64,000 nucleotides of DNA from Streptomyces xanthochromogenes (GCF_014650455.1 NZ_BMUZ01000007.1:109942-173941), one strand, 5' to 3'; counted from the first letter of the stretch, positions 25,792 through 34,613 are shown. Numbers and translations: made by a program. The notes: a model not told the origin generated them from the letters alone.

Positions 25792-26186
25792 GCCGGCTCC
25801 GCCTCTTCCGCCCGGCGCGGCGAGAGGGCCATGAGCACGAGGACCACGGTCCGTACGATCAGGCCGCCGAGCAGGGCCGTTCCGAAGCCGTCGACCTCGA
25901 AGCCGTCCAGCTTGCCGCCGACCCATCCGGCGAGCAGCCACAAGAGCGTGTCCTGCACGACGCCGACGGCCCCGAGGAGCAGGAGCATGACGGGCGGGGC
26001 GCTGCGGATGTCCGTCGGGTAGCACCGGATCGCCTGGTTGACGACGAGGAACAGCAGGCCCGTGAGCACGAAGCCCAGAACGGGCGAGGCGCCTTCGCGC
26101 AGCGATATGCCCGGGAGCAGCACGGCCGCGCCGACCCCGATGAAGTTGAAGACGGCGACGGGGTTGGTTCTCTTTTCCATGATCAA
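25788..26186 (-). CDS. four-TM holin-like membrane protein
   Basis: 132 residues with about four hydrophobic segments (AVFNFIGVGAAVLLPGISL; VLGFVLTGLLFLVVNQAI; VMLLLLGAVGVVQDTLLWLLAGW; GTALLGGLIVRTVVLVLMAL). The pattern and the VDGFGTALLGGLI segment resemble the actinobacterial phage-holin 4 superfamily, usually annotated as an uncharacterised membrane protein. No phage genes are nearby, so a lytic role is not implied. The stop codon overlaps that of the LLM gene tail-to-tail. Confidence 0.6.
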   Translation of the reverse strand: MIMEKRTNPVAVFNFIGVGAAVLLPGISLREGASPVLGFVLTGLLFLVVNQAIRCYPTDIRSAPPVMLLLLGAVGVVQDTLLWLLAGWVGGKLDGFEVDGFGTALLGGLIVRTVVLVLMALSPRRAEEAEPA

Positions 26187-26227
26187 AAGGCTGGCACGGA
26201 TGACCCGGAATCAGGAATTCAGCAGCA

Positions 26228-26262
26228 AACCGCCCCGGCTCGACGGGCGGGCCGGGGCGGTT
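26228..26262 (-). terminator. glcP terminator, 12-bp hairpin
   Basis: AACCGCCCCGGC at 26228-26239 pairs with 26251-26262 around an 11-base loop. It starts 28 bases after the glcP stop and is followed on the minus strand by TTTG. Confidence 0.75.
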
Positions 26263-26290
26263 GGGTGAGAGGAGAGAGGGGCAGCGGGGA

Positions 26291-27709
26291 TTAGCCCATC
26301 TCCTCCAACGCCTTGCCCTTGGTCTCCTTGACGTACCGGAGCACGAAGGGGATCGAGAGCGCGGCGAAGATCGCGTAGATGACGTACGTGCCCGACAGGT
26401 TCCAGTCCGACAGGCTCGGGAAGCTCGCGGTGATGGCCCAGTTGGCGATCCACTGGGCGGCCGCGGCCACGCCGAGGGCCGCGGCGCGGATCCGGTTCGG
26501 GAACATCTCGCCGAGGAAGACCCAGACCACCACGCCCCACGACAGGGCGAAGAAGAGCACGAAGACGTGGGCGGCGATCAGGGCCACGACGCCCTCGGTG
26601 TTGGGGAGCTTGCCGTCGACGAGGTGGGCGGAGAACGCCCAGGCCTCGACCGCGAGGGCGATCGCCATGCCGATGGAGCCGACGAGCGCGAGCGGCTTGC
26701 GGCCGACCCGGTCGACCAGGACCATCGCGATCACGGTGCCGATGATGTTGATGATCGACGTGGTGAACGAGTAGAAGAACGAGCTCGACGGGTCGATGCC
26801 GACGGACTGCCACAGCGTCGAGGAGTAGTAGAACGCGACGTTGATGCCGACGAGCTGCTGGAAGACCGAGAGGCCGATGCCGACCCAGACGATGGGCAGG
26901 AAGCCCATCCTGGAGCCGAGCAGGTCCTTGAAGCTCGACTTGTGCTCGGAGCGCATCGCGTGCTCGATCTCGGCGACGCGGGCGTCCAGGTCGACGTCCT
27001 TGCCCTCGACGTCGGCCAGCACCTTCTTGGCGTCGGCGTCACGGCCGACCGAGATGAGGAAGCGCGGCGACTCGGGGATGGCGAAGGAGAGCAGCCCGTA
27101 CAGGACGGCCGGGACGACCATCACGCCGAGCATGACCTGCCAGGCCTCGATGCCCATGAGCTTGCCGCGCTGGTCGCCGTGGGCGGCGTTGAGGATGCCC
27201 CAGTTGACGAGCTGGGAGATCGCGATGCCGATGACGATGGCGGCCTGCTGGAAGGAGCCGAGACGGCCGCGGTAGGCGGGCGGGGCGACCTCGGCGATGT
27301 AGGCCGGGCCGATGACCGAGGCCATGCCGATCGCGAAGCCGCCGATGATCCGCCAGAAGGCGAGGTCCCAGAGCGCGAACGGCAGCGCCGAACCGACGGC
27401 ACTGATGGTGAAGAGGGCCGCCGCGATCTGCATGCAGCGGATGCGGCCGATGCGGTCGGCGATCCGGCCCGCGGTGGCGGCACCGATCGCACAGCCGATC
27501 AGGGCGATGGCGATGACCTGGGCGAGCGTCCCGGAGCCGATGGAGTACCGGTCGCGGATCGCCTCTACGGCGCCGTTGATCACGGAACTGTCGTAGCCGA
27601 AGAGGAAGCCGCCCATCGCGGCCGCCGCCGTGATGAAGATGACATGGCCGAGGTGGTCCGGGGCGGTGTGGCCGCCTCCGGACGCCTGCGACTGCGCGGT
27701 ACTGGTCAC
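26291..27709 (-). CDS. glcP: major facilitator glucose permease GlcP-like
   Basis: The start is GTG 27709, five bases after AGGAG; the frame is open further upstream to 27772. The product is 472 residues with twelve predicted membrane segments and sugar-porter signatures: GFLFGYDSSVINGA, GRIADRIGRIRC, PESPRFLISVGRD, VDRVGRKPLALVG and the C-terminal KETKGKALEEM. Its location directly downstream of smc (same strand) matches glcP1 of Streptomyces coelicolor, the major glucose uptake system. A promoter and candidate operator precede it. Confidence 0.88.
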   Translation of the reverse strand: MTSTAQSQASGGGHTAPDHLGHVIFITAAAAMGGFLFGYDSSVINGAVEAIRDRYSIGSGTLAQVIAIALIGCAIGAATAGRIADRIGRIRCMQIAAALFTISAVGSALPFALWDLAFWRIIGGFAIGMASVIGPAYIAEVAPPAYRGRLGSFQQAAIVIGIAISQLVNWGILNAAHGDQRGKLMGIEAWQVMLGVMVVPAVLYGLLSFAIPESPRFLISVGRDADAKKVLADVEGKDVDLDARVAEIEHAMRSEHKSSFKDLLGSRMGFLPIVWVGIGLSVFQQLVGINVAFYYSSTLWQSVGIDPSSSFFYSFTTSIINIIGTVIAMVLVDRVGRKPLALVGSIGMAIALAVEAWAFSAHLVDGKLPNTEGVVALIAAHVFVLFFALSWGVVVWVFLGEMFPNRIRAAALGVAAAAQWIANWAITASFPSLSDWNLSGTYVIYAIFAALSIPFVLRYVKETKGKALEEMG

Positions 27710-27795
27710 ATGTACTCCTGGGGCCGCCCGGCAACGTCGCCGGGGGTGAGGGGACTCCTCCAAGTGGGGCACAACTTCCGGTCACCCACCACTTG

Positions 27796-27844
27796 AACGT
27801 AAAGACAACGTTGCAGAGACTATGCCTTCAAGTTTCGAAGTCAA
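27796..27844 (-). promoter_or_regulatory. glcP promoter with overlapping operator candidate
   Basis: On the minus strand TTGACT (27844-27839) and TAGTCT (27822-27817) are spaced by 16 bases and form a good sigma-70-like promoter. Immediately downstream, AACGT-7-ACGTT (27796-27812) is an inverted repeat over the expected transcription start. The regulator is unknown; a LacI/GalR or ROK-type sugar repressor is plausible. Confidence 0.55.
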
Positions 27845-27910
27845 TACCTGTTCGGTTGTGAATTTTCGGGGACGACTTGCCGCAGGTTGTTCAAGACTTG
27901 AACACGCGAA

Positions 27911-27942
27911 GCCCGGCCGTGCAGCCGCGAGTCGGGCCGGGC
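27911..27942 (-). terminator. smc terminator candidate
   Basis: GCCCGGCC at 27911-27918 pairs with GGCCGGGC at 27935-27942. It lies 22 bases beyond the smc stop codon. There is no T-tract. Confidence 0.5.
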
Positions 27943-27963
27943 ACTCCGGCCGCCCCGCCCGGC

Positions 27964-30900
27964 TCAGCGCAGCCGCTGGCTGATCACCTTGGAGACGCCG
28001 TCGCCCTGCATCGAGACGCCGTACAGCGCGTCGGCGACCTCCATCGTCCGCTTCTGGTGCGTGATCACGATCAGCTGGGAGGACTCCTGGAGCTCCTGCA
28101 TGATCCGGATCAGCCGCTGGAGGTTGGTGTCGTCGAGGGCGGCCTCGACCTCGTCCATCACATAGAACGGGCTGGGCCTGGCCTTGAAGATGGAGACGAG
28201 CAGGGCCACCGCGGTCAGGGACCGCTCGCCGCCCGAGAGCAGCGACAGGCGCTTGACCTTCTTGCCCGGCGGACGCGCCTCCACGTCGACCCCGGTCGCC
28301 AGCATGTTGCCCGGGTCGGTCAGGATCAGCCGGCCCTCGCCGCCCGGGAAGAGCCGTGAGAAGACGCCCTCGAACTCCCTGGCCGTGTCCCGGTAGGCCT
28401 CCGTGAAGACCTGCTCGACGCGCTCGTCCACCTCCTTCACGACTTGAAGGAGGTCGGCCCGGGTCTTCTTGAGGTCCTCCAACTGCTCGGAAAGGAACTT
28501 GTGGCGCTCCTCCAGGGCCGCGAACTCCTCCAGGGCGAGTGGATTGACCTTTCCGAGCTGCTGGTACGCCCGTTCGGCTGCCTTGAGCCGCTTCTCCTGC
28601 TCGGCCCGCGCGTACGGGACGGGCTGGTTGCGCGGGTGCATGGGGTCATCGGGCAGCTCCTCTCCCTCGGCGGGCGGGGAGGGAGCCACCGGCTGGTCGG
28701 GCCCGTACTCGGCCACGAGCCCGGCCGGCTCGACCCCCAGCTCCTCCAGCGCCTTGGTCTCCAGCTGCTCGATCCGCAGCCGCTTCTCAGCTCCTAGTAC
28801 CTCGCCGCGGTGAACTGAATCAGTGAGTTTGTCGAGTTCCGCCTTCAGGTCCCGGCCCGCTCCGCGGGCGGCGGCAAGCTCCTGCTCCCGCTCCCCCTTC
28901 GCGGCCTCCGCGCCGGCCCGCTCCCGGTCGGCCCGCACGAGGGAGACCTCGACGTGGGCGAGCAGGGTCCGCGCGCCCGAGGCGACGGCCTCGGCGACGG
29001 CCGCCTCGTGGCGCAGCCGGGCGCGCCGCTGCTCGGCCCTGGCCCGCGCCTCGCGCTCGGCCCGGGCCCCGCGGTCGAGCGCCTCGGCCCGCCCGGCGAG
29101 CGCCTTGACGCGTTCCTCGTGGGTACGGGCCTGGAGGCGGGCCTCCATCTCGGTCTGGCGGGCGTTGGCGCCGTCCGCCGCGAGCCGGTCGCGCACCGAG
29201 GTGTCGGGCTCCTCCTCGACCGGCATCTCCTCGGCGACCAAGAGCCGCTCGGCCAGCTCCTCGGCCTCCTCGGTCGCCCGCTCCAGCGCCTCCTGGGCGC
29301 GGGCGGCGGCCGCCGCGGTCCGCTCGGCCTCGTCGGCCGCGCCGCGGGCCTGCCCGGCGAGCCGTCCGAGCTGCTGCGCCACGGAGGAGCGCGCCTTCTC
29401 GGCGGCCCGCCTCCGCTCCCCCAACTCCTCCACCTCTACGGCCAGTTGACCGCGGCGCTCCTCCGCGGCCCGCTGGGCCCCGGCCAGCTCCTCGCAGCGC
29501 ACGGCCAGGTCGGCGAGCTCGGCGGCGGCCTCGTCGACGGCGGCCTGGACCTCCAGGAGGCTGGGGGCTCCGGCCGAGCCGCCGTGCGCGAAGTGGGCCC
29601 CGAGCACATCGCCGTCGGCGGTGACGGCGGTCAGCGCGGGCCGCGCGTAGACCAGGTCCTCGGCGTCCTCCAGGGTGGCGACCACCACGACCCCGCGCAG
29701 CAACTGCCGTACCGCGGGCATCAGTTCGGCGGGTCCGCGCACCAGGTCGGCGGCGCGGGGCGGGCCCTCGCCGGGCGTCGGCCGCGCGTCCTCGGGGGCG
29801 CCGCTCAGGAGCAGGGCCGCGCGCCCGGCGTCCTGTTTGCGCAGCAGCCGGATGGCCTCGGCTGCCGCCGAGGGCCCGCTGACCGCGATGGCGTCGGCGG
29901 CGACCCCGAGGGCCGCGGCGAGCGGCACCTCGTAGCCGGGTGCCACGGTGAGCAGTTCGGCGGCGGGCCCGAGCAGTCCGCTCAGCGCGTCGCGGGCGCC
30001 GAGCAGCGCGCCCGTGCCGTCCTTGCGGCGCAGGCCGAGCGCGAGGGCGTCGTGCCGGGCGGCGACGGCGGCGCGTTTACGCTCGGCGGCGGTGGCCTCC
30101 TCGCGGGCTGCGCCGAGCGCCGCCTCGGCCGCGGCCAGCTCCCGCCTGGCGGCGTCATGGGCGTCGGCGAACCCGGTGTCGTCGGCTTCGAGGCCGTCCA
30201 CCTCGGCCTTGAGCCGCTCGTACTCCTCCTGGGCGAGCTCGGCCCGCTCCCCCGCCTCGTCGCGTGCGGCGGCAAGCCGGTCGATCTCCGCCTGGGCGGA
30301 ACCCGCCCGGCCGCGCGCCGCGTTCACCTGGCCGTGCAGCCGTGCGAGGCCCTCGCGCCGGTCCGCGATGGAGCGGGCCACGTCCTTCAGGCGGCGCTCC
30401 TCGGCGGCGAGTTCGCGCTCCAGATCGGCGCGGTGGGCGGCGGTGTCCTCCAGGGCGTGCTCGGCCGCTTCGAGCGCGGCCTCCAGCTCGGCCTCCTGTT
30501 CGCGGATGCGGGCGGCCTCGCGTTCCATGTCCTCCGGGTCGCGGCCGCGCCGCTCCTCGGGGGGCTGGGCGCTCGCGCTCTTGACCCGGGCGTCGGCCAG
30601 CGAGATCGTGCCGCGCACCCGCTCGGCCAGCTGGGACAGCTCGTACCAGGTCTGCTGGGCGCGCTGGAGTCGAGGCGTCAACTGGCGGACCTGGTCCTCC
30701 AGTTGGGCTTCGCGGGCCAGGGCCGCCTTCAGGTCGGCGGCGGCGCTCTCCTTGCGTCGAAGCAGCTCGGCCTCGTCGGCGATCTCGGCGCTGAGCGCTT
30801 CCCGCATGCGGACGAGGTCGTCGGCGAGCAGCCGCAGGCGGGCGTCGCGCAGGTCGGCCTGGATGACGGCGGCGCGGCGGGCCACGGCGGCCTGCCGGCC

Positions 30901-31515
30901 GAGCGGCTTGAGCTGGCGGCGCAGCTCGTCGGTGAGGTCCTGGACGCGGGCCAGGTTGGCCTTCATCGCGTCCAGCTTGCGCAGCGCCTTCTCCTTGCGC
31001 TTGCGGTGCTTCAGCACACCGGCCGCCTCCTCGATGAAGGCGCGCCGGCCCATCGGGTCGGCGTGCAGCACGGAGTCGAGCTGGCCCTGCCCGACGATGA
31101 CGTGCATCTCGCGCCCGATGCCGGAGTCGGAGAGCAGTTCCTGGATGTCGAGGAGGCGGCAGGTGTCGCCGTTGATCTGGTATTCGCTGCCGCCGTTGCG
31201 GAACATGATCCGCGTGATGGTGACTTCGGCGTATTCGATGGGCAGCGCGCCGTCGGAATTGTCGATGGTGAGGGAGACCTCGGCCCGGCCGAGCGGCGGC
31301 CGGCCGGTCGTCCCGGCGAAGATGACGTCCTCCATCTTTCCGCCGCGCAACGACTTGGCGCCCTGCTCGCCCATGACCCAGCTCAGCGCGTCCACGACAT
31401 TGGACTTGCCTGATCCGTTGGGGCCCACCACACAGGTGATGCCCGGCTCGAACTTCAGCGTGGTCGCGGAGGCGAAGGATTTGAATCCGCGCAGGGTGAG
31501 GGCCTTGAGGTGCAC
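27964..31515 (-). CDS. smc: chromosome partition protein Smc
   Basis: 1183 residues, normal SMC length. The N-terminal Walker A is VVGPNGSGKSNVVDALSWVMG. Two long coiled-coil arms flank a central hinge (about residues 500-650). The C-terminal head carries the signature LLSGGERSLTAVALLVSIFK and Walker B PFYVMDEVEAALDDTN. It condenses and segregates chromosomes as a dimer with ScpA/B. A small coiled-coil protein gene and a terminator lie immediately upstream. Confidence 0.97.
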   Translation of the reverse strand: MHLKALTLRGFKSFASATTLKFEPGITCVVGPNGSGKSNVVDALSWVMGEQGAKSLRGGKMEDVIFAGTTGRPPLGRAEVSLTIDNSDGALPIEYAEVTITRIMFRNGGSEYQINGDTCRLLDIQELLSDSGIGREMHVIVGQGQLDSVLHADPMGRRAFIEEAAGVLKHRKRKEKALRKLDAMKANLARVQDLTDELRRQLKPLGRQAAVARRAAVIQADLRDARLRLLADDLVRMREALSAEIADEAELLRRKESAAADLKAALAREAQLEDQVRQLTPRLQRAQQTWYELSQLAERVRGTISLADARVKSASAQPPEERRGRDPEDMEREAARIREQEAELEAALEAAEHALEDTAAHRADLERELAAEERRLKDVARSIADRREGLARLHGQVNAARGRAGSAQAEIDRLAAARDEAGERAELAQEEYERLKAEVDGLEADDTGFADAHDAARRELAAAEAALGAAREEATAAERKRAAVAARHDALALGLRRKDGTGALLGARDALSGLLGPAAELLTVAPGYEVPLAAALGVAADAIAVSGPSAAAEAIRLLRKQDAGRAALLLSGAPEDARPTPGEGPPRAADLVRGPAELMPAVRQLLRGVVVVATLEDAEDLVYARPALTAVTADGDVLGAHFAHGGSAGAPSLLEVQAAVDEAAAELADLAVRCEELAGAQRAAEERRGQLAVEVEELGERRRAAEKARSSVAQQLGRLAGQARGAADEAERTAAAAARAQEALERATEEAEELAERLLVAEEMPVEEEPDTSVRDRLAADGANARQTEMEARLQARTHEERVKALAGRAEALDRGARAEREARARAEQRRARLRHEAAVAEAVASGARTLLAHVEVSLVRADRERAGAEAAKGEREQELAAARGAGRDLKAELDKLTDSVHRGEVLGAEKRLRIEQLETKALEELGVEPAGLVAEYGPDQPVAPSPPAEGEELPDDPMHPRNQPVPYARAEQEKRLKAAERAYQQLGKVNPLALEEFAALEERHKFLSEQLEDLKKTRADLLQVVKEVDERVEQVFTEAYRDTAREFEGVFSRLFPGGEGRLILTDPGNMLATGVDVEARPPGKKVKRLSLLSGGERSLTAVALLVSIFKARPSPFYVMDEVEAALDDTNLQRLIRIMQELQESSQLIVITHQKRTMEVADALYGVSMQGDGVSKVISQRLR

Positions 31516-31624
31516 GCCGCCGGACTCTACCTTTCGCTCCCGGTTTCGCCCAGGAAGGTGCAGGGCAGATCAGAGCGTGAAGGGAAAGGCCGATCGCCCC
31601 CGGTTCGCACCGGAGGAAAGAAAG

Positions 31625-31646
31625 AAGGGACGCCGAAGCGTCCCTT
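31625..31646 (-). terminator. rho-independent terminator between the small coiled-coil gene and smc
   Basis: AAGGGACGC at 31625-31633 pairs with GCGTCCCTT at 31638-31646 around CGAA. On the minus strand it is followed by CTTTCTTTCC, a reasonable U-rich tail. It would end transcription of the 72-residue protein gene and leave smc dependent on its own promoter. Confidence 0.8.
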
Positions 31647-31691
31647 GCAATACATTGCAGGTCTTGCGGATCTCTCGATCTCGACGAGAGA
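31646..31691. repeat. two further inverted repeats upstream of smc
   Basis: TGCAAT-AC-ATTGCA spans 31646-31659, and TCTCTCG (31671-31677) pairs with CGAGAGA (31685-31691). They lie directly between the terminator and the small protein gene. They could be alternative RNA stems or operator sites in the 200-nt smc leader. Confidence 0.5.
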
Positions 31692-31715
31692 ACGGAAGCC
31701 TCTCCCACCCGTGGA

Positions 31716-31934
31716 TCAGGTGAGGGCGGGCTCCGCCTGGGGGACGTCGATGTCGATGCCTTCGAGCAGCGAATCTCCGCGGTGCGAAGCGGCGGCAGCG
31801 GCGAGCACGTCGTTCTCGGACTGAATCCGGTTGAGCTCGGACTCTAGGTCCTGGACGCGCTGCTGGAGCCGTCGCATCTCGGCGAGGAGTCGCGGATCGG
31901 AACCGCCGACGTAACCGAGAAGCGCCTTTGCCAT
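31716..31934 (-). CDS. small conserved coiled-coil protein
   Basis: 72 residues from ATG 31934 (MAKALLGYVGGSDPRLLAEM), with a purine-rich GGAGGACC site upstream on the minus strand; the open frame extends upstream but without coding character. Residues 14-48 (LLAEMRRLQQRVQDLESELNR) form a coiled coil, and the tail is acidic. The family is found upstream of smc-type loci in actinomycetes, and its function is not known to me. It may bind nucleoid or division proteins through the coiled coil. Confidence 0.75.
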   Translation of the reverse strand: MAKALLGYVGGSDPRLLAEMRRLQQRVQDLESELNRIQSENDVLAAAAASHRGDSLLEGIDIDVPQAEPALT

Positions 31935-32312
31935 GATGGATGGTCCTCCACACTGAGTGACCGACCGAAGCGGTGTGGGTCGTGAGGGAATCGCACCCGC
32001 GGTGCTTGGACTTGACTGCGGTTCTTCATGCCAAACAGCTAAGGTGCGCGGGGCTTCCAGAGTCTCACCAAAAAGTTTGACGGTCAACACGATCACGCCC
32101 CGTATCCATGGGCAATCCGGGGGCACGCGGCCGCGAACCGTGCGGCGCTGCCTCTCCTCGGAGCCCCGGGGGCGTGGAGATCATCCTTACTGCCGCAGCT
32201 TTCCACGCCGGGCGCGAGATGGCAACAGGCAGATCGTTCGAGGTCAGCGCGTGGTTGCGAGCCGGACGCGGCGCGTCACCGCGGCCGGCTCGCCCGCGGC
32301 GGGGCACCCGGC
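31935..32312. other. 378-nt intergenic region between the small coiled-coil gene and acyP
   Basis: No gene is apparent. A candidate minus-strand promoter has TTGACC at 32087-32082 and GACTCT at 32064-32059 with a 17-base spacer; the -35 is embedded in the palindrome TTGAC-G-GTCAA (32077-32087). A GC-rich inverted-repeat-like stretch near 32270-32310 may terminate acyP. Confidence 0.4.
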
Positions 32313-32606
32313 TCAGCGGATCGCGAAGCCGTCGTAGCCGCCGCGTGCTGTGTCCCAGATCTCGGTCACTCCGTCGACCCGGCCCGGTGTGTCGTCGGAG
32401 CGAAGCCACTCCAGCAAACGGTGGCAATTCTCACGTGGCCCCTCGGCGACGACCTGGACGCGTCCGTCGTCCAGATTGAGGGCGAAACCACGGAGGCCGC
32501 CGATCTCCAGAGCATTTGCCCTGGTGAACCAGCGGAAGCCGACTTGCTGTACTCGCCCGCGCACCCAGGCCGTGAGTCGAACATCTCCGTGCGCATCTTC
32601 GTTCAT
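32313..32606 (-). CDS. acyP: acylphosphatase
   Basis: 97 residues, complete. The acylphosphatase signature GRVQQVGFRWFTRANA contains the catalytic arginine (VGFR) and the region GFALNLDDGRVQVVAEG contains the conserved asparagine. The enzyme hydrolyses acyl phosphates to carboxylate and phosphate. It lies between smc and mutM in the conserved order. Confidence 0.93.
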   Translation of the reverse strand: MNEDAHGDVRLTAWVRGRVQQVGFRWFTRANALEIGGLRGFALNLDDGRVQVVAEGPRENCHRLLEWLRSDDTPGRVDGVTEIWDTARGGYDGFAIR

Positions 32607-32786
32607 ACGTGCACGCTAACCGGCCAATTGCTCACGCGGCACTTCGCCCCCATGCGCCATGGCGTACAGTCGCGACGCAATCAGCCTCACCCGTATGGGT
32701 TAGTGGCCATTTGATCATTTCGGGCCGACCGCGGCCCGCGCGGCAATGCGTCAGCCATTGCCCCGGCATTGAGGAAGGCACCGCAG

Positions 32787-33695
32787 ATGGGACGCCATCG
32801 TCGCTCCGCCGCCGACCCCGCACCCGCCGAACCCGCGGCGGGCCCGGACGGCCGGCCCCGGGGTGGGTCGCGCCGGAGGAAGCGGGCCGCCGCGCCCGTA
32901 CGCACCGGGCTGCTCGGCGTCTCCGCGGCGGTCGCCGTGGGCGCCGTGGCCGTTGCCTCGGGCCTACTGCCCGGCGGCGGTACGTACAAGGTGAGCGGCG
33001 ACACGATGACCGGCCCCCGGGTGCAGGCGAGCCGCACCCCCGACGTGCGGCCGCAGGGCAGCGTGTCGGAGAAGCCGACCGGCACGGCGCCCGCCCCCGC
33101 CGGGTCGAGCAGCGCCGCATCGCCGACGCCGTCGGCCGCGCCCTCCTCCCCCAGCGCCTCGGCCACACCGTCGGCGCCCGCCTCCGCCACGCCCTCGGCG
33201 CCACCCGCCCCGCGGAAGAAGTCCGAGGCCCCGGCCCCCGCGCCGTCCGGGCCCGCGGCTCCCCCGAGCGCTCCGCCCAGCGCCGCGCCCTCGCAGCAGG
33301 TGCAGTTGCCGAGCGCCGAGGTGTCGGCCGCCGCGACCGTGATGTCGCTCGTCAACCAGCAGCGGGCGCAGGCGGGTTGCAGCCCCGTGGCCGCGGACCC
33401 GGCGCTGGGTACGCTCGCCACCGCCTTCAGCGACGACATGGCGGCCCGCGGCTTCTTCGACCACACCGACCCGGACGGCCACACCCCGTGGGACCGGGCC
33501 GCGAAGGCCGGCGTGCAGGGCCTCGGCGGCGAGAACATCGCCCGCGGCCAGGCCGACGCCAAGGCCGTGATGGACGCCTGGATGAACAGCCCGGGCCACC
33601 GCGCGAACATCCTCAACTGCGAGTACAAGTCCCTGGGCGTCGGTGTGCACTTCGGCCCCGGAGGCCCGTGGTGGACCCAGGACTTCGGCTTTTGA
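32787..33695 (+). CDS. CAP-domain (SCP-like) exported protein
   Basis: 302 residues from ATG 32787, preceded by GAGGAAGG. It has a basic N-terminus, a membrane or signal segment at about 40-60 (GLLGVSAAVAVGAVAVASGLL), a long Ser/Pro/Ala linker (about 75-180) and a C-terminal CAP domain. That domain carries conserved motifs VMSLVNQQRAQAG, FFDHTDPDGHTPWDRA, GGENIARG and AWMNSPGHRANILNCEY. CAP proteins are extracellular; this one is probably tethered to the membrane or wall. The function in bacteria is unclear. Confidence 0.9.
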   Translation: MGRHRRSAADPAPAEPAAGPDGRPRGGSRRRKRAAAPVRTGLLGVSAAVAVGAVAVASGLLPGGGTYKVSGDTMTGPRVQASRTPDVRPQGSVSEKPTGTAPAPAGSSSAASPTPSAAPSSPSASATPSAPASATPSAPPAPRKKSEAPAPAPSGPAAPPSAPPSAAPSQQVQLPSAEVSAAATVMSLVNQQRAQAGCSPVAADPALGTLATAFSDDMAARGFFDHTDPDGHTPWDRAAKAGVQGLGGENIARGQADAKAVMDAWMNSPGHRANILNCEYKSLGVGVHFGPGGPWWTQDFGF

Positions 33696-33807
33696 TCATT
33701 CGGCCGGGCGCACCGCGCATACGGGCAATTGATCAATTCCATCGCTCACGCGTCACCACGGTCGCGTAATTCGACCGTACGCGCATGAAGTCCCCGCGGG
33801 ACAACGA

Positions 33808-33842
33808 AAGGGCCCCCTCCGTCACGAACGGAGGGGGCCCTT
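33808..33842. terminator. bidirectional terminator, 15-bp hairpin
   Basis: AAGGGCCCCCTCCGT at 33808-33822 pairs perfectly with 33828-33842 around CACGA. It lies between the convergent CAP-domain gene and flavoprotein gene and is flanked by AA/TT on either side. Confidence 0.85.
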
Positions 33843-33882
33843 CGTGCGGTGCGGAATACGCGCCCCGCGGCTCGGTGTCCCG

Positions 33883-34473
33883 TCAGGCGCCGACGGCCGC
33901 CCGGCCCGAGACGAAGACGCGGGCCGTCTCGGCGATACGGCGGCCCAGGTGCTCGGCGGTCGCGATGTCGGCCTTGTGGACGGCCTCGGGACCCTCGTCG
34001 TTGTTGGTCTGGGCGGCGGCCCCGGCGAAGAAGCCGAGCCGGTTGAGGTCGTGCTCGGAGCCCGTCGAGACGTTCCAGCCGGGCTTCAGGCCGAGGTTGA
34101 CCCAGTGCATGCCGTGCTGCGCGGCGAGGGTCTGGAAGAACTGCAGGGTGTGGCCCTTGTCGCCGCTCTTGGAGCCGGAGTTGGTGAAGCCCGCGGCCAG
34201 CTTGTCCTGCCAGGCGTCGGTGAACCAGCGCTTCGAGCTGGCCTCGGCGAACTGGTGGAAGGCCCCGGAGGCGGTGCCCATGTAGGTGGGCGAGCCGAAG
34301 ACGATGGCGTCCGAGCCGTCGAGCAGCTCCCACTCGGCGTCGGTGATGGTGTCGATCCTGATGAAGTGCACGGTGGCCCCGGCCTCGGCGGCCGCGGTCC
34401 GGACGGCTTCGGCGAGGACCGCGGTGTGGCCGTGGCCGGAGTGGTAGGCGATCGAGACGACAGGAGTGGTCAC
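33883..34473 (-). CDS. flavodoxin-like NAD(P)H:quinone oxidoreductase
   Basis: 196 residues from GTG 34473 with GAGGGG upstream. The flavodoxin phosphate-binding loop is present as SIAYHSGHGHTAVLAEAV, and the WrbA-like FGSPTYMGTASGAFHQF and FTNSGSKSGDKG segments follow. It probably reduces quinones in two-electron steps using FMN. It is divergent from an HxlR regulator, which probably controls it through a palindrome in the shared upstream region. Confidence 0.88.
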   Translation of the reverse strand: MTTPVVSIAYHSGHGHTAVLAEAVRTAAAEAGATVHFIRIDTITDAEWELLDGSDAIVFGSPTYMGTASGAFHQFAEASSKRWFTDAWQDKLAAGFTNSGSKSGDKGHTLQFFQTLAAQHGMHWVNLGLKPGWNVSTGSEHDLNRLGFFAGAAAQTNNDEGPEAVHKADIATAEHLGRRIAETARVFVSGRAAVGA

Positions 34474-34592
34474 GGCGGTTATCCCCTCAAGGGCATGCGA
34501 CAGGGCATGGAACAAAGGCGTGGAACGGCAGGCGGCGCGACGGCCGGAGCCGGTGCAGCGGCGGTGACCGTCGCGGCGCTGCACTCAGGTAA

Positions 34593-34613
34593 GCACTAAC
34601 TTTTGGTTAGCGC
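34593..34613. promoter_or_regulatory. HxlR-type operator candidate
   Basis: GCaCTAAC-TTTTG-GTTAGcGC is an inverted repeat in the divergent region between the flavoprotein gene and the HxlR gene. Its size and position fit binding by the HxlR dimer. Confidence 0.6.

Noticed and set aside
25788..26186. Prophage holin
   Set aside because: No integrase, capsid, tail or lysin gene is anywhere in the window, so the similarity is to a chromosomal membrane family only.
28954..31413. 819-codon plus-strand frame opposite smc
   Set aside because: It is an antisense shadow of the SMC coding sequence, rich in Gly/Arg/Leu and without any domain. Similar long antisense frames occur opposite ftsH, glnD, amtB and gltX.
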